Of a stretch of DNA of 64,000 nt, positions 47,048 through 58,559 are shown in pieces. The stretch is from Medicago truncatula (taxonomy: Eukaryota > Streptophyta > Magnoliopsida > Fabales > Fabaceae). Both the position numbers and the translations under genes were made by a program. Position 1 is the stretch's first letter. Each line of letters opens with the position of its first letter. The DNA lies in the NCBI RefSeq assembly GCF_003473485.1, contig NC_053046.1, positions 816,001 through 880,000 on the forward strand. Reading direction: 5' to 3'. The notes below the pieces were generated by a model. That model was not told where the DNA came from and ran no database searches. It saw only the letters and a program-made list of their open reading frames with translations.

Positions 47048-47866
47048 GGGGATGTATTGAATCATGAAAAAGTCTTGTGGTATTCAATCAAGACTCTTAA
47101 TCACTTAAAAAAAGTCTAATGGTATTCAAAATCATTCAAATTTCGAAGGATTGTTTAATAAATCAGATTTTGATAGATTTTGTGGGATTTTCTAGTGAAA
47201 TTTTAGCATGAAAAAGTCTTTCATGAAAAACATGAGGATTGTTTTTTTCTTTTAAGATTTTACTATCTCTCCCTCTCTCTCCTCCCTTCTCTCTTACTCT
47301 CTCTTTTCCTCTCCTCTCTCTCTCTCCCCCTTCCTTCTCTCTCTCTCTCTCTCTCTCTAGCTCTCCCGTAAAAAACCTCTCTCTAGCTCTCCCGTAAAAA
47401 ACCTCTCTCCCCCTCTCTTTCCCTCTCTGATTCCTTCACTCTCTCTCTCTAGCTCTCCCGTAAAAAATAAAATAAAATAAAATATAGAGTCTTTATTGAG
47501 ATTTTGTAGCTCCAGCTCTCCCGTAAAAAATAAAATAAAATAAAATATAGAGTCTTTATTGAGATTTTGTAGCTCTAGCTCTCCCGTAAAAAATAAAATA
47601 AAATAAATAAAAGAGTTTTTATTGAGATTTTGTGAAAGAGAGTGTGTTATGATATTTTTTTCAATTATTTCTTAAAATTCATAAAATCTGTTGAAATCTC
47701 TTGAAATCCATAAAATCATTTCAAATCCTTTAAAATCTTATGAATTAAATCCATTGAAATCCTTAATAGTCTTTTAAAATCATCAAAATCTTGCAAAGTC
47801 TTATAAAATCCTCAAGACTTTTTTAAACAAAAATTGTCCTTTAAAATCCTAATCCAATACACCCCC
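47048..47866. mobile_element. TIR element with internal CT-rich tandem repeats
   Basis: Ends ggggatgtattgaatcatga and, inverted, gggggtgtattggattagga. Both subterminal regions are rich in aaaatc/gattttg phrases facing each other (47100-47200 and 47670-47850). At 47262-47360 there is a CT microsatellite. At 47358-47590 the phrase agctctcccgtaaaaa occurs several times, the last copies as units of about 65 bp with taaaataaaataaaatatagag. No frame. The target duplication is unclear. Confidence 0.6.
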
Positions 47867-49148
47867 TTAGTATTTTCATGAGAATATTATTTTTTAAATG
47901 ATTATAAAGTTTGTTTTTGACAAATAAAAACATTATAAAGTTAATCTCTAAATTATCAAATATCAAAAATCATTTTATTTATAATCCAACGACATATACA
48001 CTTTGACACACAATATTAATTTGAAAAGTAAAATTAAGTATCATCCATGTGCAACTGCACTTGGATAAATTGATTCATCGATGTAAGTAGGATATATTTG
48101 TATCCCTTTAAAATAAGTATTGTTTGTCGTATCAATATTTTTTTTATTAAGTAGGATGGTGGCTCAAAGACTATATACATGTAGTATTTCTTTCAATGAA
48201 TTCAAACTTTAACTTGAGTGCAGATTTTTTAACTTCTACTCTGAATGAGTGATTTTAAACTTGAATGGTGGGTGTGTGGCGCAAACGGAGGACTAGCGTG
48301 ACGGTGGAGGAGATTTGACGATCCAAAAATGATTTGGTGGTCTATCATTCTACTCCTACAGTTACCAGGTTGCATTATCGCTATGGCTGAACTTTGGCCT
48401 ATTTATAATTGGGTTGCAAGTGCTAAAGGCCGTGGTTTTTTGCATATTGAGATTATTAAATTTGATTCTATGACTGCTTTGTTTCATTTCTAGCTTGGTG
48501 CACCACAAATCCAAAAAAAGTGTTCTAATATGAGTATAATGTACTAGAAGAAAACAGAATTATGGGGACTTATCCCTCTGCAAACCGGATCTTCGGAGGC
48601 AATGCATTTACAAAGACAAACTCACATCAATACATTAAGAAAGATTAAAGACGTTATAATAAACAGTTTAGAGAGCCTAATCCCCTCCTATTCATAAAAC
48701 ACACATATCTGTCAAACACATAAAAACATATTGTCGCATTTCCTCCTATAGTAATTACTAATGAGAGGTCTAACACAAGCTAAGCAATCCGCGTGAACGA
48801 ATACTATATAACAAGAATTGCTATAATATCGATATAAAAATGAGAGATGTTTTGTTTGCATTGCTTATGAGCTTACAGAAAATAGGCATTCTCATTCAAT
48901 CATGATATAACAAACTGTTGAAATGTCTTGATTGCCCCAAGATAATAATGGAGTGATGGCTTGCATTGCGGAGTAAGCAGACTGCTGCTAGTGCTTAGGA
49001 TCTGAAAAATTGATTTAACAACTTTAGCAAAAGGAAACCTTGATTCTTGACTAGCATGGATGCTAATATGCAAATTCAACTAGTGCTAGGAATATATTGC
49101 AATCAAAACTATCATATAAAATGCAAATACATGATAGATCTTATGGAA
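47867..49148. other. Intergenic, mostly unannotated
   Basis: No gene. At about 48290-48500 a stretch reads like old coding sequence on plus (ELWPIYNWVASAKGRGFLHIEI...), consistent with a retroelement RNase H remnant but too short to be sure. From 48870 on it matches the 3' flank of the other SurE gene. Confidence 0.4.
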
Positions 49149-51557
49149 CTATAAAGCTTCCAACGAGAGGGGTTTGGAGACACTTTGTAGCCATTCCTCA
49201 AAATAGGCCTGGCAATCTACATCCACACGGGAGAGACCAGCAAGAGGAGTAACAGTAATCTTCAAAAAGAAAAATAAAGAAACTGTTCAGCATGTGTTTA
49301 TTCATTTAAATTAAGCACACACGCACGCGCACACACTCACATAGCCCGCCTTCAAGGATGTGTAATTTGTATCATCGTGATCAAGTACGGAACCTTTTAC
49401 CTTCAAAAGTTAAAAGACTACTACATCATTATTCATTGGAAAAAGAGGAGGCGAGGAGGATTAGGAAATGTTCATTCAATTAGTGTAGGATTGTTTAGTC
49501 TTCCACATAACTTAGAATCAACTTCAGAAGTCGATAAAACTGAATACTTACACTCTCCTCAGTCTATTACAACATATTCAAGTACAATATAAAGCTATGT
49601 AGAACTAAAAAAAAAGGGTGGAGTTCATCTGAAGGTATTAGATAATATGCTACATACAAATGAAATATTAAGATTTTAAAATTTTAAGTAAATAAAAGGA
49701 AAAAGGAATTGAACCTACCTCCCTCGCAAATAAAAGATGTTCAGGTGATGCAGATGATGTGCCATAATTTTTAGGTGTATGAATATCAGTATTGGTCATA
49801 TCAGATGACATTATTGGTCCTTCTGTCTGAGAGGTGACTTGCTTCCATCCAATCTTAAAGATACTTTTACCCTGCCTTGTTAGCTTGTAACCCTTTTTCC
49901 ATGCACAGACGATAGCCAATAAATTAGTTATAAAAGATTGCATGACAAATCACAAGCTAAACATATAAATTGCAAAACTTATTACAGTATACCTTATGGT
50001 TAGCAACATCGTTTGGCACGTCTATATTCAAAAAACATTTTCCAGGGTAGCTTTGATTCTTTATATCAACCAGTACGGTGCTTATGATTGGAATACACGC
50101 TTGTGCAGCAAGAGCAAAATCGTGTGGATTACTCTTTCCTTTAACCCTGGACATACAAATAGCCTTTAAATGGTCAAAAATAGTAATAAGAAGCTATTGC
50201 TATAGAAGGATATAGATAAAGATTACTAGAATAACTTATAAAGCAAGTAAACCATAATTCTCGATACTTTCATTCCGTTATCAGTCACAATTATAAGCTA
50301 ATAAATTGGTTTCAAAATTCATTTCAGAACAAATATTCAAGACTTTCGAGCAATGTTGCCACAGAAACATGTTGAAAATATACCCCGTCATATGAAATAG
50401 AGATTGAAGGGATATCATTGAAGAAGGCCTCTCGAGCTCCAGCTACAGTGCCTGAGTAAACACTGAAAGGGAGTTAGATAGAACAGCTGTGGAAGAATAA
50501 TTTCTATGGTAATAACTGCTGAAACAACTTTAGCAAAAAGAAATATTGAGTAGATTCTAAGTGGGTCATATCAAATTTCAAGGAAATGGAATCATCATCA
50601 TCTGTTCATAGCTTAGGATGATAATCCTTTGTTATCTGAAATCAATAGAAATTTTTTCAACAGGTGTGCTTGCAAGTTACTCCATTTGCTATGAAATGCA
50701 AAATCATTTATAAAAGTTCTAATAAGCTCTTCTAAACACTACCTAAAGTCTAAAAAAGGTGGGGACTTGAGGAGGAAAATGGTGTTACATACATGTGATA
50801 GCCGCAGTTGCTACCCTTGTTTATGCCACTGACTACCAGATTAGGTGTTGTAGGAAATAGTGCTCTGGAAATTCCGAGAGAAGTGCAATCAGCTGGAGTA
50901 CCTGCAAAGAACCAAAAATAGTCGTTGAGACTTGATCTTGAGCGTGTAAAAATGGAAATGGAAGAAGAGTAACCAGCCAACCAGAAACCGCGAAGGAAGC
51001 AACGGTTCCATGAATGTCAACTTGTTTGACAGCAACTGGGTGAAGCCATGTCATACAATGGCTAACGGCTGATTTCTCACCGCATGCAAATGCAAATTAA
51101 AATGATCAAAATCGAATTATGTGACCGTCTAGTCTATATGTCATATAATAATAAATTGTTAACGTGTATTTTAAACTAACATAAAAGGATATTTAAGTTT
51201 TGCAACAATTTTTAAAACAGGTACAAAGTATGTACCAAACATGAAAGAATCTCATATTCATACACTTAGCCACATCAATGACCGTTGGACCGAGATCATA
51301 TAGAGTTTAAAATTTAAAAAAATTTAATCTCAATCAAACATTTATAGATGTGTTTGACTATATGAATTTGATCATGACGGAACCTGATTTACTTACCTAT
51401 CAGGAGCACAGACCAAGACATTAAAAAGATTGGTGTTAACGAGGGATTCAACCAAAGCTCTCAAACCAGGAGCATCAATACCATCATCGTTTGTTATCAG
51501 AATTGTTCCTAGCTTACCCTCATCATCCATCTCCAAAGTTGCTGTATCACTTGTCAT
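49149..51557 (-). pseudogene. Second SurE-type gene, tandem copy with splice lesions
   Basis: Exons by comparison with the intact copy: 51557-51397 (alternative start at 51530), 51079-50982, 50901-50793, 50462 to about 50383, 50146-49993, 49892-49719, 49400-49341, 49259-49149. The sequence still reads as SurE ([34 protein letters not shown]) and ends EEWLQSVSKPLSLEAL. Two faults stand out. Intron 1 has a perfect donor (gtaagt), but the sequence before the expected exon 2 reads gcatgcgg, so the AG acceptor is GG. At the end of exon 4 the intact copy has gactg/gtacat and this one gacggg/gtatat, one base longer, which shifts the frame into an early stop. An in-frame AG lies 18 bases inside exon 2, so one fault could be bypassed, but not both. 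I call it a probable pseudogene of recent origin, since exons 5-8 remain open. Confidence 0.75.
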
Positions 51558-52659
51558 CAACACCTATGCAATTTTACTTGTATATATTCCATCATTTTGA
51601 TATATTTGGTCCACACCAAATTTTTAAATAAAGAAAAATACCTTGGGTCTTTTTTAAATACATACCACCTAACCAATGTCTTTTCTTAATAAAGAAATGC
51701 TACATCAAGTTAATATATTATACACAAGAAGAAGAATAGCTCACGTCTTTTCTTAATAAAGAATTTCATTCATACTAATGAATTGGATACATGTCAGAGA
51801 ATCAATAAAAATTGGACATTAGCGAGAGACGGGTTACTCTTACAAGAGCATCAACAACTTTATTCACTTGTTTCATATATTTTATTTTTTAGTATTAAAA
51901 AAAATTAATGGTATTTTGAGACGAACATAATTGATGCAAAACTGATAAATATAAAATGACAAATTTATACAATTAATATTAATATTTAAGATTTTTAGAA
52001 TTTAGTAATCTAAAATCAAACGCTGTTTGAAATAACATTTGAAATCAAATAAGTTAATAAAATGATGAAATAAGATATAAATTTTTGATGAAATGACACT
52101 TAGCAAACATATTTTTTTAAAGGAGTTTATATGCTATAACTTAGCGTATTGGTTTTGCCAAATAAACCCTAAATCTAATTAAATGTAGTACTTAAGTGAT
52201 TAAACTCAAGTGGTTAAGAGCTTAATCAAATGAGAAATTGCGACAACCCAACTTTAATTCCTTCAATTTCATCGCTGAACTCTGGAATACTATAGGGCTT
52301 GTTTTATTCTGGTCACATACGAGACAGGATATCGCCACACCAATACACAACACAAGTAACACATCAAAGGAACAAAATTACAAAACAAAAACCCAGCCCC
52401 AGCCATTTCAATTTCCATTCATTACAATACCAAAGAAAATTCAGGTTGCATTAAGTTTATCAGTTTCAATTTTGTCGATTCAACCAAACAGCCAGGTCTC
52501 CAATTACGTCCAGTGACTGAGTGCACTCCAATTGTTCGATGTTTTGCTTCTGTGAGCTTTTGTTCACATTTCGGTCTGCAAATATAATTATCTTTGAAAC
52601 TTGGTCATCTTCTACATGTTTTTACTCATAATAACTGCTTCTTTGTCATAATTGTGATC
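51558..52659. other. Intergenic region between divergent SurE and uL18-like genes
   Basis: Likely holds both promoters. No other gene is seen, and the sequence is AT-rich without a clear repeat. Confidence 0.5.
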
Positions 52660-53730
52660 ATGATGTTGTCCATGTTTGCAAGAAAATGCACTTCTGTATA
52701 CAATCAACGTATCGTCTTCAAGCTGAGTGCATTTAATCTATGCTTCAAGTCCCTTACCACTGTTCCCGACAAGGATGGTGGTGCTGCAGTGAGCTCTCTA
52801 GCCGAGCAACCTTCTGATTATTATCCTAGTAGTAGCCTTCATCTTTCACCGTTTTTCTCGAACTCCAATCACCCCTCAAGTGGATTTGACATCGAGCTTG
52901 TGGACCGTGATGCTTGGGGGGTCTCGTCTGTGGTGGCACAAGCTTGGCGAGGAGGGGATTTGGCTACAGCAGGAGCTAGTAGTTCTTGTGATCAGTGTGT
53001 CATCGATGAACCCCTTGATGCTTGTTCCTCCGATCTTGAGGATGAACTTGATTTTGAAGAGATAGACAATCTGAGAGTTCGTGGTAATCTGTTCTATAAG
53101 CTTGAACGCAGTTCCATGGAGTTTGAAGAGTATAATATAGAATTTCATAAGAAGAAATCTTCCAAGAAAAAAAATGACAAGACTGAGGTAACCAACAAGG
53201 CTAAAGCTAAAGATAAAACAACACCAAAAGCGACTTCCAAGGATCAGAAGCTTCCCAAAGTTGATGAATTTGGAAGAAATAGTAAAAGTGTTATACCCCG
53301 GATGGACGAAATCAATGATTCGTCTCCTGTGAACAAGAAACAGAGGGTTCCCACTTTTAACCAGCTTACCGGGCCTTATCATGAACCATTTTGCTTGGAC
53401 ATTTATATATCGAAAGCCTCAGTTCGTGCCTGCATTGTTCATAGGGTAACTAGCAAGGTGGTTGTTGTGGCACATTCCATTTCCAAGGATCTCAAGTTTG
53501 ACCTGACTTCTACCAAGAATAAAACCACATGTGCTGCTGTGGGGAAAATTCTGGCTCAGAGAGCATTGGCTGATGATATTCATGATATTATTTATACTCC
53601 AAGGAAAGGAGAAAGGGTGGAGGGGAAGCTTCAGATTGTTCTTAATTCCATCATTGATAGTGGCATTAATGTGAAGTTGAAGATTAAACAACGACAAAAG
53701 AAGAAGTCTTTCAGCTCACATTTTACCTAG
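52660..53730 (+). CDS. Ribosomal protein uL18-like (L18p/L5e family), probably mitochondrial, 356 aa
   Basis: The start is the first ATG in a longer open frame (MMLSMFARKCTSVYNQR); an ATG four codons on is also possible. The N-terminus has Arg/Lys and few acids, like a mitochondrial presequence. A long low-complexity middle follows: acidic SSDLEDELDFEE, then a Lys-rich run KKKSSKKKNDK. The C-terminal third (about 243-338) is the uL18 fold: CLDIYISKASVRACIVHR, then AAVGKILAQRALADDI and YTPRKGERVEGKLQIVL. uL18 binds 5S rRNA in the large subunit; the plant mitochondrial version carries such extensions. It resembles At3g22450 as I recall it. The gene is intronless and codon use is ordinary. The organelle assignment is inference. 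Confidence 0.85.
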   Translation: MMLSMFARKCTSVYNQRIVFKLSAFNLCFKSLTTVPDKDGGAAVSSLAEQPSDYYPSSSLHLSPFFSNSNHPSSGFDIELVDRDAWGVSSVVAQAWRGGDLATAGASSSCDQCVIDEPLDACSSDLEDELDFEEIDNLRVRGNLFYKLERSSMEFEEYNIEFHKKKSSKKKNDKTEVTNKAKAKDKTTPKATSKDQKLPKVDEFGRNSKSVIPRMDEINDSSPVNKKQRVPTFNQLTGPYHEPFCLDIYISKASVRACIVHRVTSKVVVVAHSISKDLKFDLTSTKNKTTCAAVGKILAQRALADDIHDIIYTPRKGERVEGKLQIVLNSIIDSGINVKLKIKQRQKKKSFSSHFT

Positions 53731-54671
53731 CTAGGGTCATGCTTGCTCAATGGACATTGTATATTGGCCATGGTTATATGATGTTATATGTGTGGGAATG
53801 AAGTATTGCATTTTTAAGCACATTGAAGGGGACCTGAACTTGTCATTTAGGGTATGTTTGAGTTGGTGCCTTGGTGGTATGGAATATAATCGAATGGAAT
53901 AAAATAGGCTAGTTAGTTTTTAAAAAGTGTATGTTATATCATTCGATACCATTTCACTCTGTTTTGGGATTTTAAAGTACATTTTGCAGCATATACCGGA
54001 ACAGGAAACAATGCTGCCCGTGGTGGGATTGCTCGCGCGACTCAAGTTGTACTTTCTGTTAGGCTTTTTGCAGCAAAGGTGAATTTATGTCCTGTGATTC
54101 AAGCTGATTTGTGGGCAATTTTTTGGAGCTTGAAGATTGCTAGAGACTAAGGCTACTCCAACTTGATTTTGCAGAACGAATGCAAAATTTCTGTTAACTT
54201 GCTGGAAGGGAGCTGCCCCCATACTCACTCTTGTTTTGTTTTGGTGTCTAGAATTAAAGCCCTAGCTAAGTTCAATTAATACTGTTCAGTTTTCTTGTGT
54301 CTAGAGTTGCTAATTATGTTGCAGACAATTTAGCAGAGTTTGGTTTGTCCATTGAAGTTCAGAATGTAGTTTATAATACTATGTCATTGCTAGAAATATT
54401 TGAATAAGGTTTAGCATTTACTAAATTAAGTTGTAACATATGTAAATAACTAATGACTGAACAAGTATCCACACATCTAGTAAATTAAGCTATGATATCT
54501 ATTCTGATTTGAGTCAAATGTTTTATTTCATCTTACATCAATAAAAATCTACATAAATGAAATTAACTTAGCAGAACAGAGAAACAGTATGAATTATCAT
54601 TATCATAAGAAACAAGCAAAGACTCAATTCCATTGACAGGTGAGAATTACATTCAAAACTGAAAACTAGAT
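53731..54671 (+). mobile_element. Retroelement RNase H remnant (about 53995-54415) between uL18 and FdC1
   Basis: Plus strand, several frames: NAARGGIARATQVV, IQADLWAIFWSLKIARD, stop, GYSNLILQNECKISV, HTHSCFVLVSRIKAL, then (after more stops) VADNLAEFGLSIE. These phrases follow the order of a plant LINE-type RNase H. The copy is dead, with at least three stops or shifts. The 53731-53990 part is probably 3' UTR of the uL18-like gene. Confidence 0.6.
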
Positions 54672-55133
54672 TTAGTCATTGGCTGTGGCTAGCTGCATCG
54701 AAAGCAGCTCATCCTCTGGGATAACCCTAATATGACAATCAGAACGAGGATAAGAGGCACACAAGAGTGCATAACCACGCTCCACAACATCATCACTGAG
54801 CATACCATCACTCTGATCAACTGTGCCGCTGATAAGACGAGCAGGACAAGTCATGCAAACTCCAAGCTTGCAGTCATGAGGCACATCCAAACCAGAATCC
54901 AATGCCTTTGATAATATGGTTTCATCAGGTTCAACTTCAAGCTGTGTAGTCTTGCCCTCATGTTCAATCACTACTTTATAAGAAGATCTTACAGTGAAAG
55001 TGAGTGATGGTGATGATGGGTGTGAACCTGAACCAAGGCGTGGTCTTGTGTTGAGCTGAGAAGGATAGGGGAGCTTAGTTGTGGGGTGCTTCTGTCTGAA
55101 GAGAGTTAAGGGTGTAAATTGAAGGGTTGCCAT
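54672..55133 (-). CDS. FDC1: Chloroplast ferredoxin with C-terminal extension (FdC1), 153 aa
   Basis: The start is the ATG at 55133 (MATLQFTPLTLFRQKHPTTK), a Thr/Ser/basic transit peptide of about 50 residues. The frame stays open further upstream but without a better ATG. The mature part is a 2Fe-2S plant-type ferredoxin with cluster ligands C88, C93, C96 and C125 in CKLGVCMTC...LLC. It ends with the extension VIPEDELLSMQLATAND, longer than in ordinary leaf ferredoxins. Length and tail match FdC1 (At4g14890), which accepts electrons from photosystem I but is a poor donor to FNR; that is family knowledge. The gene is intronless. Its neighbours, cysteine synthase and SurE, are also those of FdC1 in Arabidopsis. 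Confidence 0.92.
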   Translation of the reverse strand: MATLQFTPLTLFRQKHPTTKLPYPSQLNTRPRLGSGSHPSSPSLTFTVRSSYKVVIEHEGKTTQLEVEPDETILSKALDSGLDVPHDCKLGVCMTCPARLISGTVDQSDGMLSDDVVERGYALLCASYPRSDCHIRVIPEDELLSMQLATAND

Positions 55134-55344
55134 GTTTTTGTGTTTGGTGTTCCAAGACCAAATGTGAAGTGTTTCTGAGATGGGGTTGAAAGGATAAGAC
55201 TCGTGGTTAGATTGGTGCCGTGGGAGGGCTTGTGGCAATTTACTCTTTTGTACACACCTGATAGTTTAGTTTAGAGGTGATCTTTCGAAAGGAGTAAACA
55301 ATGAAATATATAGGACTTGGAAAAAATATTTCGAAATATGTAGG
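55134..55344. other. Promoter-side region of FdC1
   Basis: 5' flank of the minus-strand ferredoxin gene. Nothing specific is seen. Confidence 0.4.
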
Positions 55345-55618
55345 GTTGGTTAAGTAAATTGTTCTTATAAATATTCAGAATTTTGTTTTTAGTTTCTACA
55401 AAATAAAATCGCATTTTTTAATCCTATAAAGTTTTCCATCAGTATTTTTAGTCCCTATATTAATTTTCCATCAGCATTTTAGTCCCTATCAAAAAATTTG
55501 GTCCCTAAAATGCTTAAGGAAAATGTCACAAGGACTAAAAATTGTGATTTTATTTTGTAGGAATTAAAAACAAAACTGTGAATATTTATAGGGACTAAAA
55601 ACTTAATTAACCCAAATA
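55345..55618. mobile_element. Inverted-repeat element of the 'agggactaaaa' type
   Basis: ttataaatattcagaattttg...tttctacaaaataaaatcgca on the left faces its complement (tgattttattttgtaggaatt...actgtgaatatttatagggac) on the right. The middle repeats tagtccctat and ggtccctaaaatg. No frame. It is similar in style to the repeat in the Hsp70 leader intron. Confidence 0.65.
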
Positions 55619-55669
55619 TGTAATATATTAGATAGTTTAAAAAAAAACAAAATTAAGAAATTTTATTTT

Positions 55670-55672
<3 letters not shown>

Positions 55673-55743
<71 letters not shown>

Positions 55744-55977
55744 GGGATTTGCTAGAACACACCCACTAGTTTGTATGTGGGAGTGTTTTAGCAAGTTACA
55801 CCTTAAGGTGCATTTCACTAAAACACACCTTTTAAAAAAGTAAGTGGGTGTATTCTAGCAAAATGCATATAGGAGTTGCTAACAGACACCCACTTATTTT
55901 CTAGAAGGTGTGTTTTAGCAACATTCACCTTAAGGTGTATTTAACAACTTTTTAGTTATATCTTTGCTAAAACACAC

Positions 55978-56031
<54 letters not shown>
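55673..56031. repeat. Two long TA microsatellites flanking a 240-bp inverted/direct repeat unit
   Basis: TA runs at about 55673-55742 and 55982-56031 border a segment in which ttgctagaacacacccact, tagcaaaatgcat, gttgctaacagacacccact and ttgctaaaacacac recur in both orientations. It reads like a small MITE that landed in a TA run, splitting it. Confidence 0.7.
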
Positions 56032-56034
<3 letters not shown>

Positions 56035-56121
56035 TGAATAAATGTAATTTATTTGGTTGATAAGACCATTGTGATATGTATGGAGTCGTGGTTCGAAATG
56101 TTATAAAATCAAACCATGATA

Positions 56122-56411
56122 TTCCCTCCATCGCATAGTAATCGAGCCATTTAAAAAAAAAATGTTCTAAAATAACCGAGTCATTTCACATTTCAATACA
56201 ATATTAATTACTTTTTTACCTTTATAACTCTAATTAATACTACTTTCATCACTCTCAATTAAATATATTTCATTTTGCATTTATGATAATGGAGAATGTA
56301 CCAATATTTAACAAGATAACTTAAAACCATTTTTTTCTCTCCTTTATTTATACATTTTTCTTAATATGTGTGAAATGAGCAAATGACTCAGTCAATCCAA
56401 AACGGAGGGAG
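56122..56411. mobile_element. Stowaway-type MITE
   Basis: The left end ttccctccatcgcatagtaat and inverted right end ctccctccgttttggattgac are flanked by TA (56120-56121, 56412-56413). Inner phrases cgagccattt and gactcagtca face each other. No frame. Confidence 0.75.
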
Positions 56412-56523
56412 TATTTATTTTGTAGATCAAATAGCAGTCATTTAAGTTATAGGTTTATAACAAGTTAATCCTTTAAATTTTTTATTTTTTTTACAAATTA
56501 GTCATTTAAGTTATACGTTCGAT

Positions 56524-57803
56524 AGGGGTGGGAATAGGTCATGTCAGGCCAGACTTTGAAAGCCCTGAGTCTGGCCTATGAAAAAATTATACACGCCTAA
56601 GCCTGATCTATGGCCTATCATAGGTCGTTTTTCTTGATCTGGCCTGGCCTGGCCTATTAAAAAGTCTGGTCTAGCCTGAAAGCTTACTTCCAGACCTATT
56701 TTACATTAAAGTCATCAAATAGTTTATTTTACATACTAAATAGACTAAACATGCCTTAAAGCATACTTAAAAGCTTATTTTACTACAAGCAAATTTTAAC
56801 AACATAAAAGGCCTTAAAGGCTGCTTAAAATTAAAAGTCTACTTTAGTGTACAAGCTTTAACAACATAAAAGACCGTTTAAAAGCCAATAACAACAAAGC
56901 ACAATGAATTTGGAGCTAATAATAATAATCTTTCGTTAGTACTCATCAATCTTTAACAACCATTTGAGTATAATTCACCAAAAAATAGAAAATTATATAA
57001 TTTCATAAAGTGCTTGATATGAGAAAACAAAAAAAGAAATGAGTGATACGATAATAGTGACACTCATTAGTAAATACCATATGAATATATGAATAAATAT
57101 TAGTAAAATAGCATGACAAGGAATAACCTTTGATTTGTTCTTCACACCATATTTATGATGGAACCAATCATCACCAGAAATGAGAGCTTCAACATATTCT
57201 TCATTTAATATAGAGCGAAATTCATCGATAACTCTACCTCCAGCATATTGAATGTGGACTCGGATGCAATAGTTGAGATTGGAATAGCTAGTATATCAGC
57301 AGCCATCTTAGACAAGATCTTATACTTCATGCTATTGTTCCTCCACCAGTCCAAAGCACTAAAGGATTTAGAGTTAGGAACATAAACACCTTCATCAAGA
57401 TAATCTTGCAATTCTGACTTTGAGGGAGAAATAGCTTCTTGTTCTCGAATGATTTGTAACATTTCATTAAATCCAGTGGTATTTTTAACATTTGTTTTAG
57501 AGCATATGGATTATCACAATCCAAATTAACAGCAGGCGACGAATAAGACTCTTCCAAACATCATAAGGCTACATACTCATCATATAACAATTTCAAGGAA
57601 CGCCTAACCTTCTCTATATTCTCATCCAAGTTGATAAGTATAACTTCACTGCTCTCAAAATTACGGTTCATAGTGGTATTATTCAATCTTAATTTGAAAC
57701 AAAATTGAAGGATTATTTTATTTATAAAATTGTTGATGAAATTTTTATTTGTAAAATTAAGTTTGAATTCAAAAATAAAAAGAAAATGTGAGGAAATAAA
57801 CAT
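56524..57803 (-). mobile_element. hAT transposon remnant with C-terminal dimerisation region
   Basis: A terminal-type sequence aggggtgggaataggtca lies at 56524. The minus strand from 57803 reads LINLDENIEKVRRSLKLLYDEYVAL, then in another frame CLEESYSSPAVNLDCDNPY, then (57462-57205) ELQDYLDEGVYVPNSKSF, SALDWWRNNSMKYKILSKMA and ADILAIPISTIASESTFNM. The last is the hATC dimerisation region of plant hAT transposases. Frames are broken and the N-terminal and catalytic parts are missing, so this is a pseudogene. Confidence 0.8.
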
Positions 57804-57989
57804 ATTTTATGTCATAAGTCATTTTTGACCTATCACCTCAATGATGAATGATCCATAAACACTTTTAACTAAGTTCGTTGAAACAAAAAAAATAGTTGAA
57901 GTTACAAATTTTTGGAAACCCTCCGTATCATACCCGATCAAGGGATGAGTCATCTCCAACTTCTCAATGAATATTCTTTATTGGAACGC

Positions 57990-58440
57990 TTGAGTCTGTG
58001 CTAGTACTTATTATTTAAAGCGTCGTCAACTTTGGGCGGATCTTACTCAGTTACAAGGTTTGGCGCGAATAATGTCATGTATTTTCCGAGAATGTAACTG
58101 CTGCGCTGATAGATTGGTTGCTATGAGACATTCATTTCAGGACTCAGTCTGGTTGACGTCTCTTCGATCTGTATTGTTGTTGGATTTTTTTTCCGTGATA
58201 GATGTGACCTTCCTAACTACAAATTCCCCTAGTCTGTTAGTCTACTTGCTATTTTTATTTATTTGCTTTCTTTGTCGACTTATGAGGGTTTTGGTTTGGT
58301 CCCCTTCTTGTAATTATTTCCCTTCATTTTAATAATATTTTGAGATTGACGACATGAGATGGAGGTTTTGCGGGATGCCAACCTAATTGGACGTCGTTGT
58401 TGCCTCTTGATGCATGTGATATCTCCATGCTTATAAAAAA
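57990..58440 (+). mobile_element. LINE 3' fragment (RNase H end), plus strand
   Basis: MSCIFRECNCCADRLVAM then SFQDSVWLTSLRSVLLLDFF at 58072-58200 match the C-terminal end of plant LINE RNase H (HxxREGNxxAD pattern). A non-coding tail follows, ending in A-runs at about 58432-58458. Confidence 0.65.
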
Positions 58441-58559
58441 AATTGTTGAAAAAAAATAAACAATAGCATAAAATATTGTACTATGATTTAAAAAGACCAA
58501 TTTGCAAATTAAAAAAAAAAAAAAAAACTCATTCGATTTCTATAATATATATATATGGG

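Noticed and set aside
47260..47600. CRISPR-like array
   Set aside because: The repeats are low-complexity CT and agctctcccgtaaaa units without unique spacers, in a plant nuclear context.
52876..53382. 168-codon minus-strand frame opposite the uL18-like gene
   Set aside because: A shadow of the plus-strand gene, with no domain.
55134..55238. N-terminal extension of the ferredoxin frame
   Set aside because: The frame is open but lacks an ATG. MATLQF at 55133 gives the normal FdC1 length and transit peptide.
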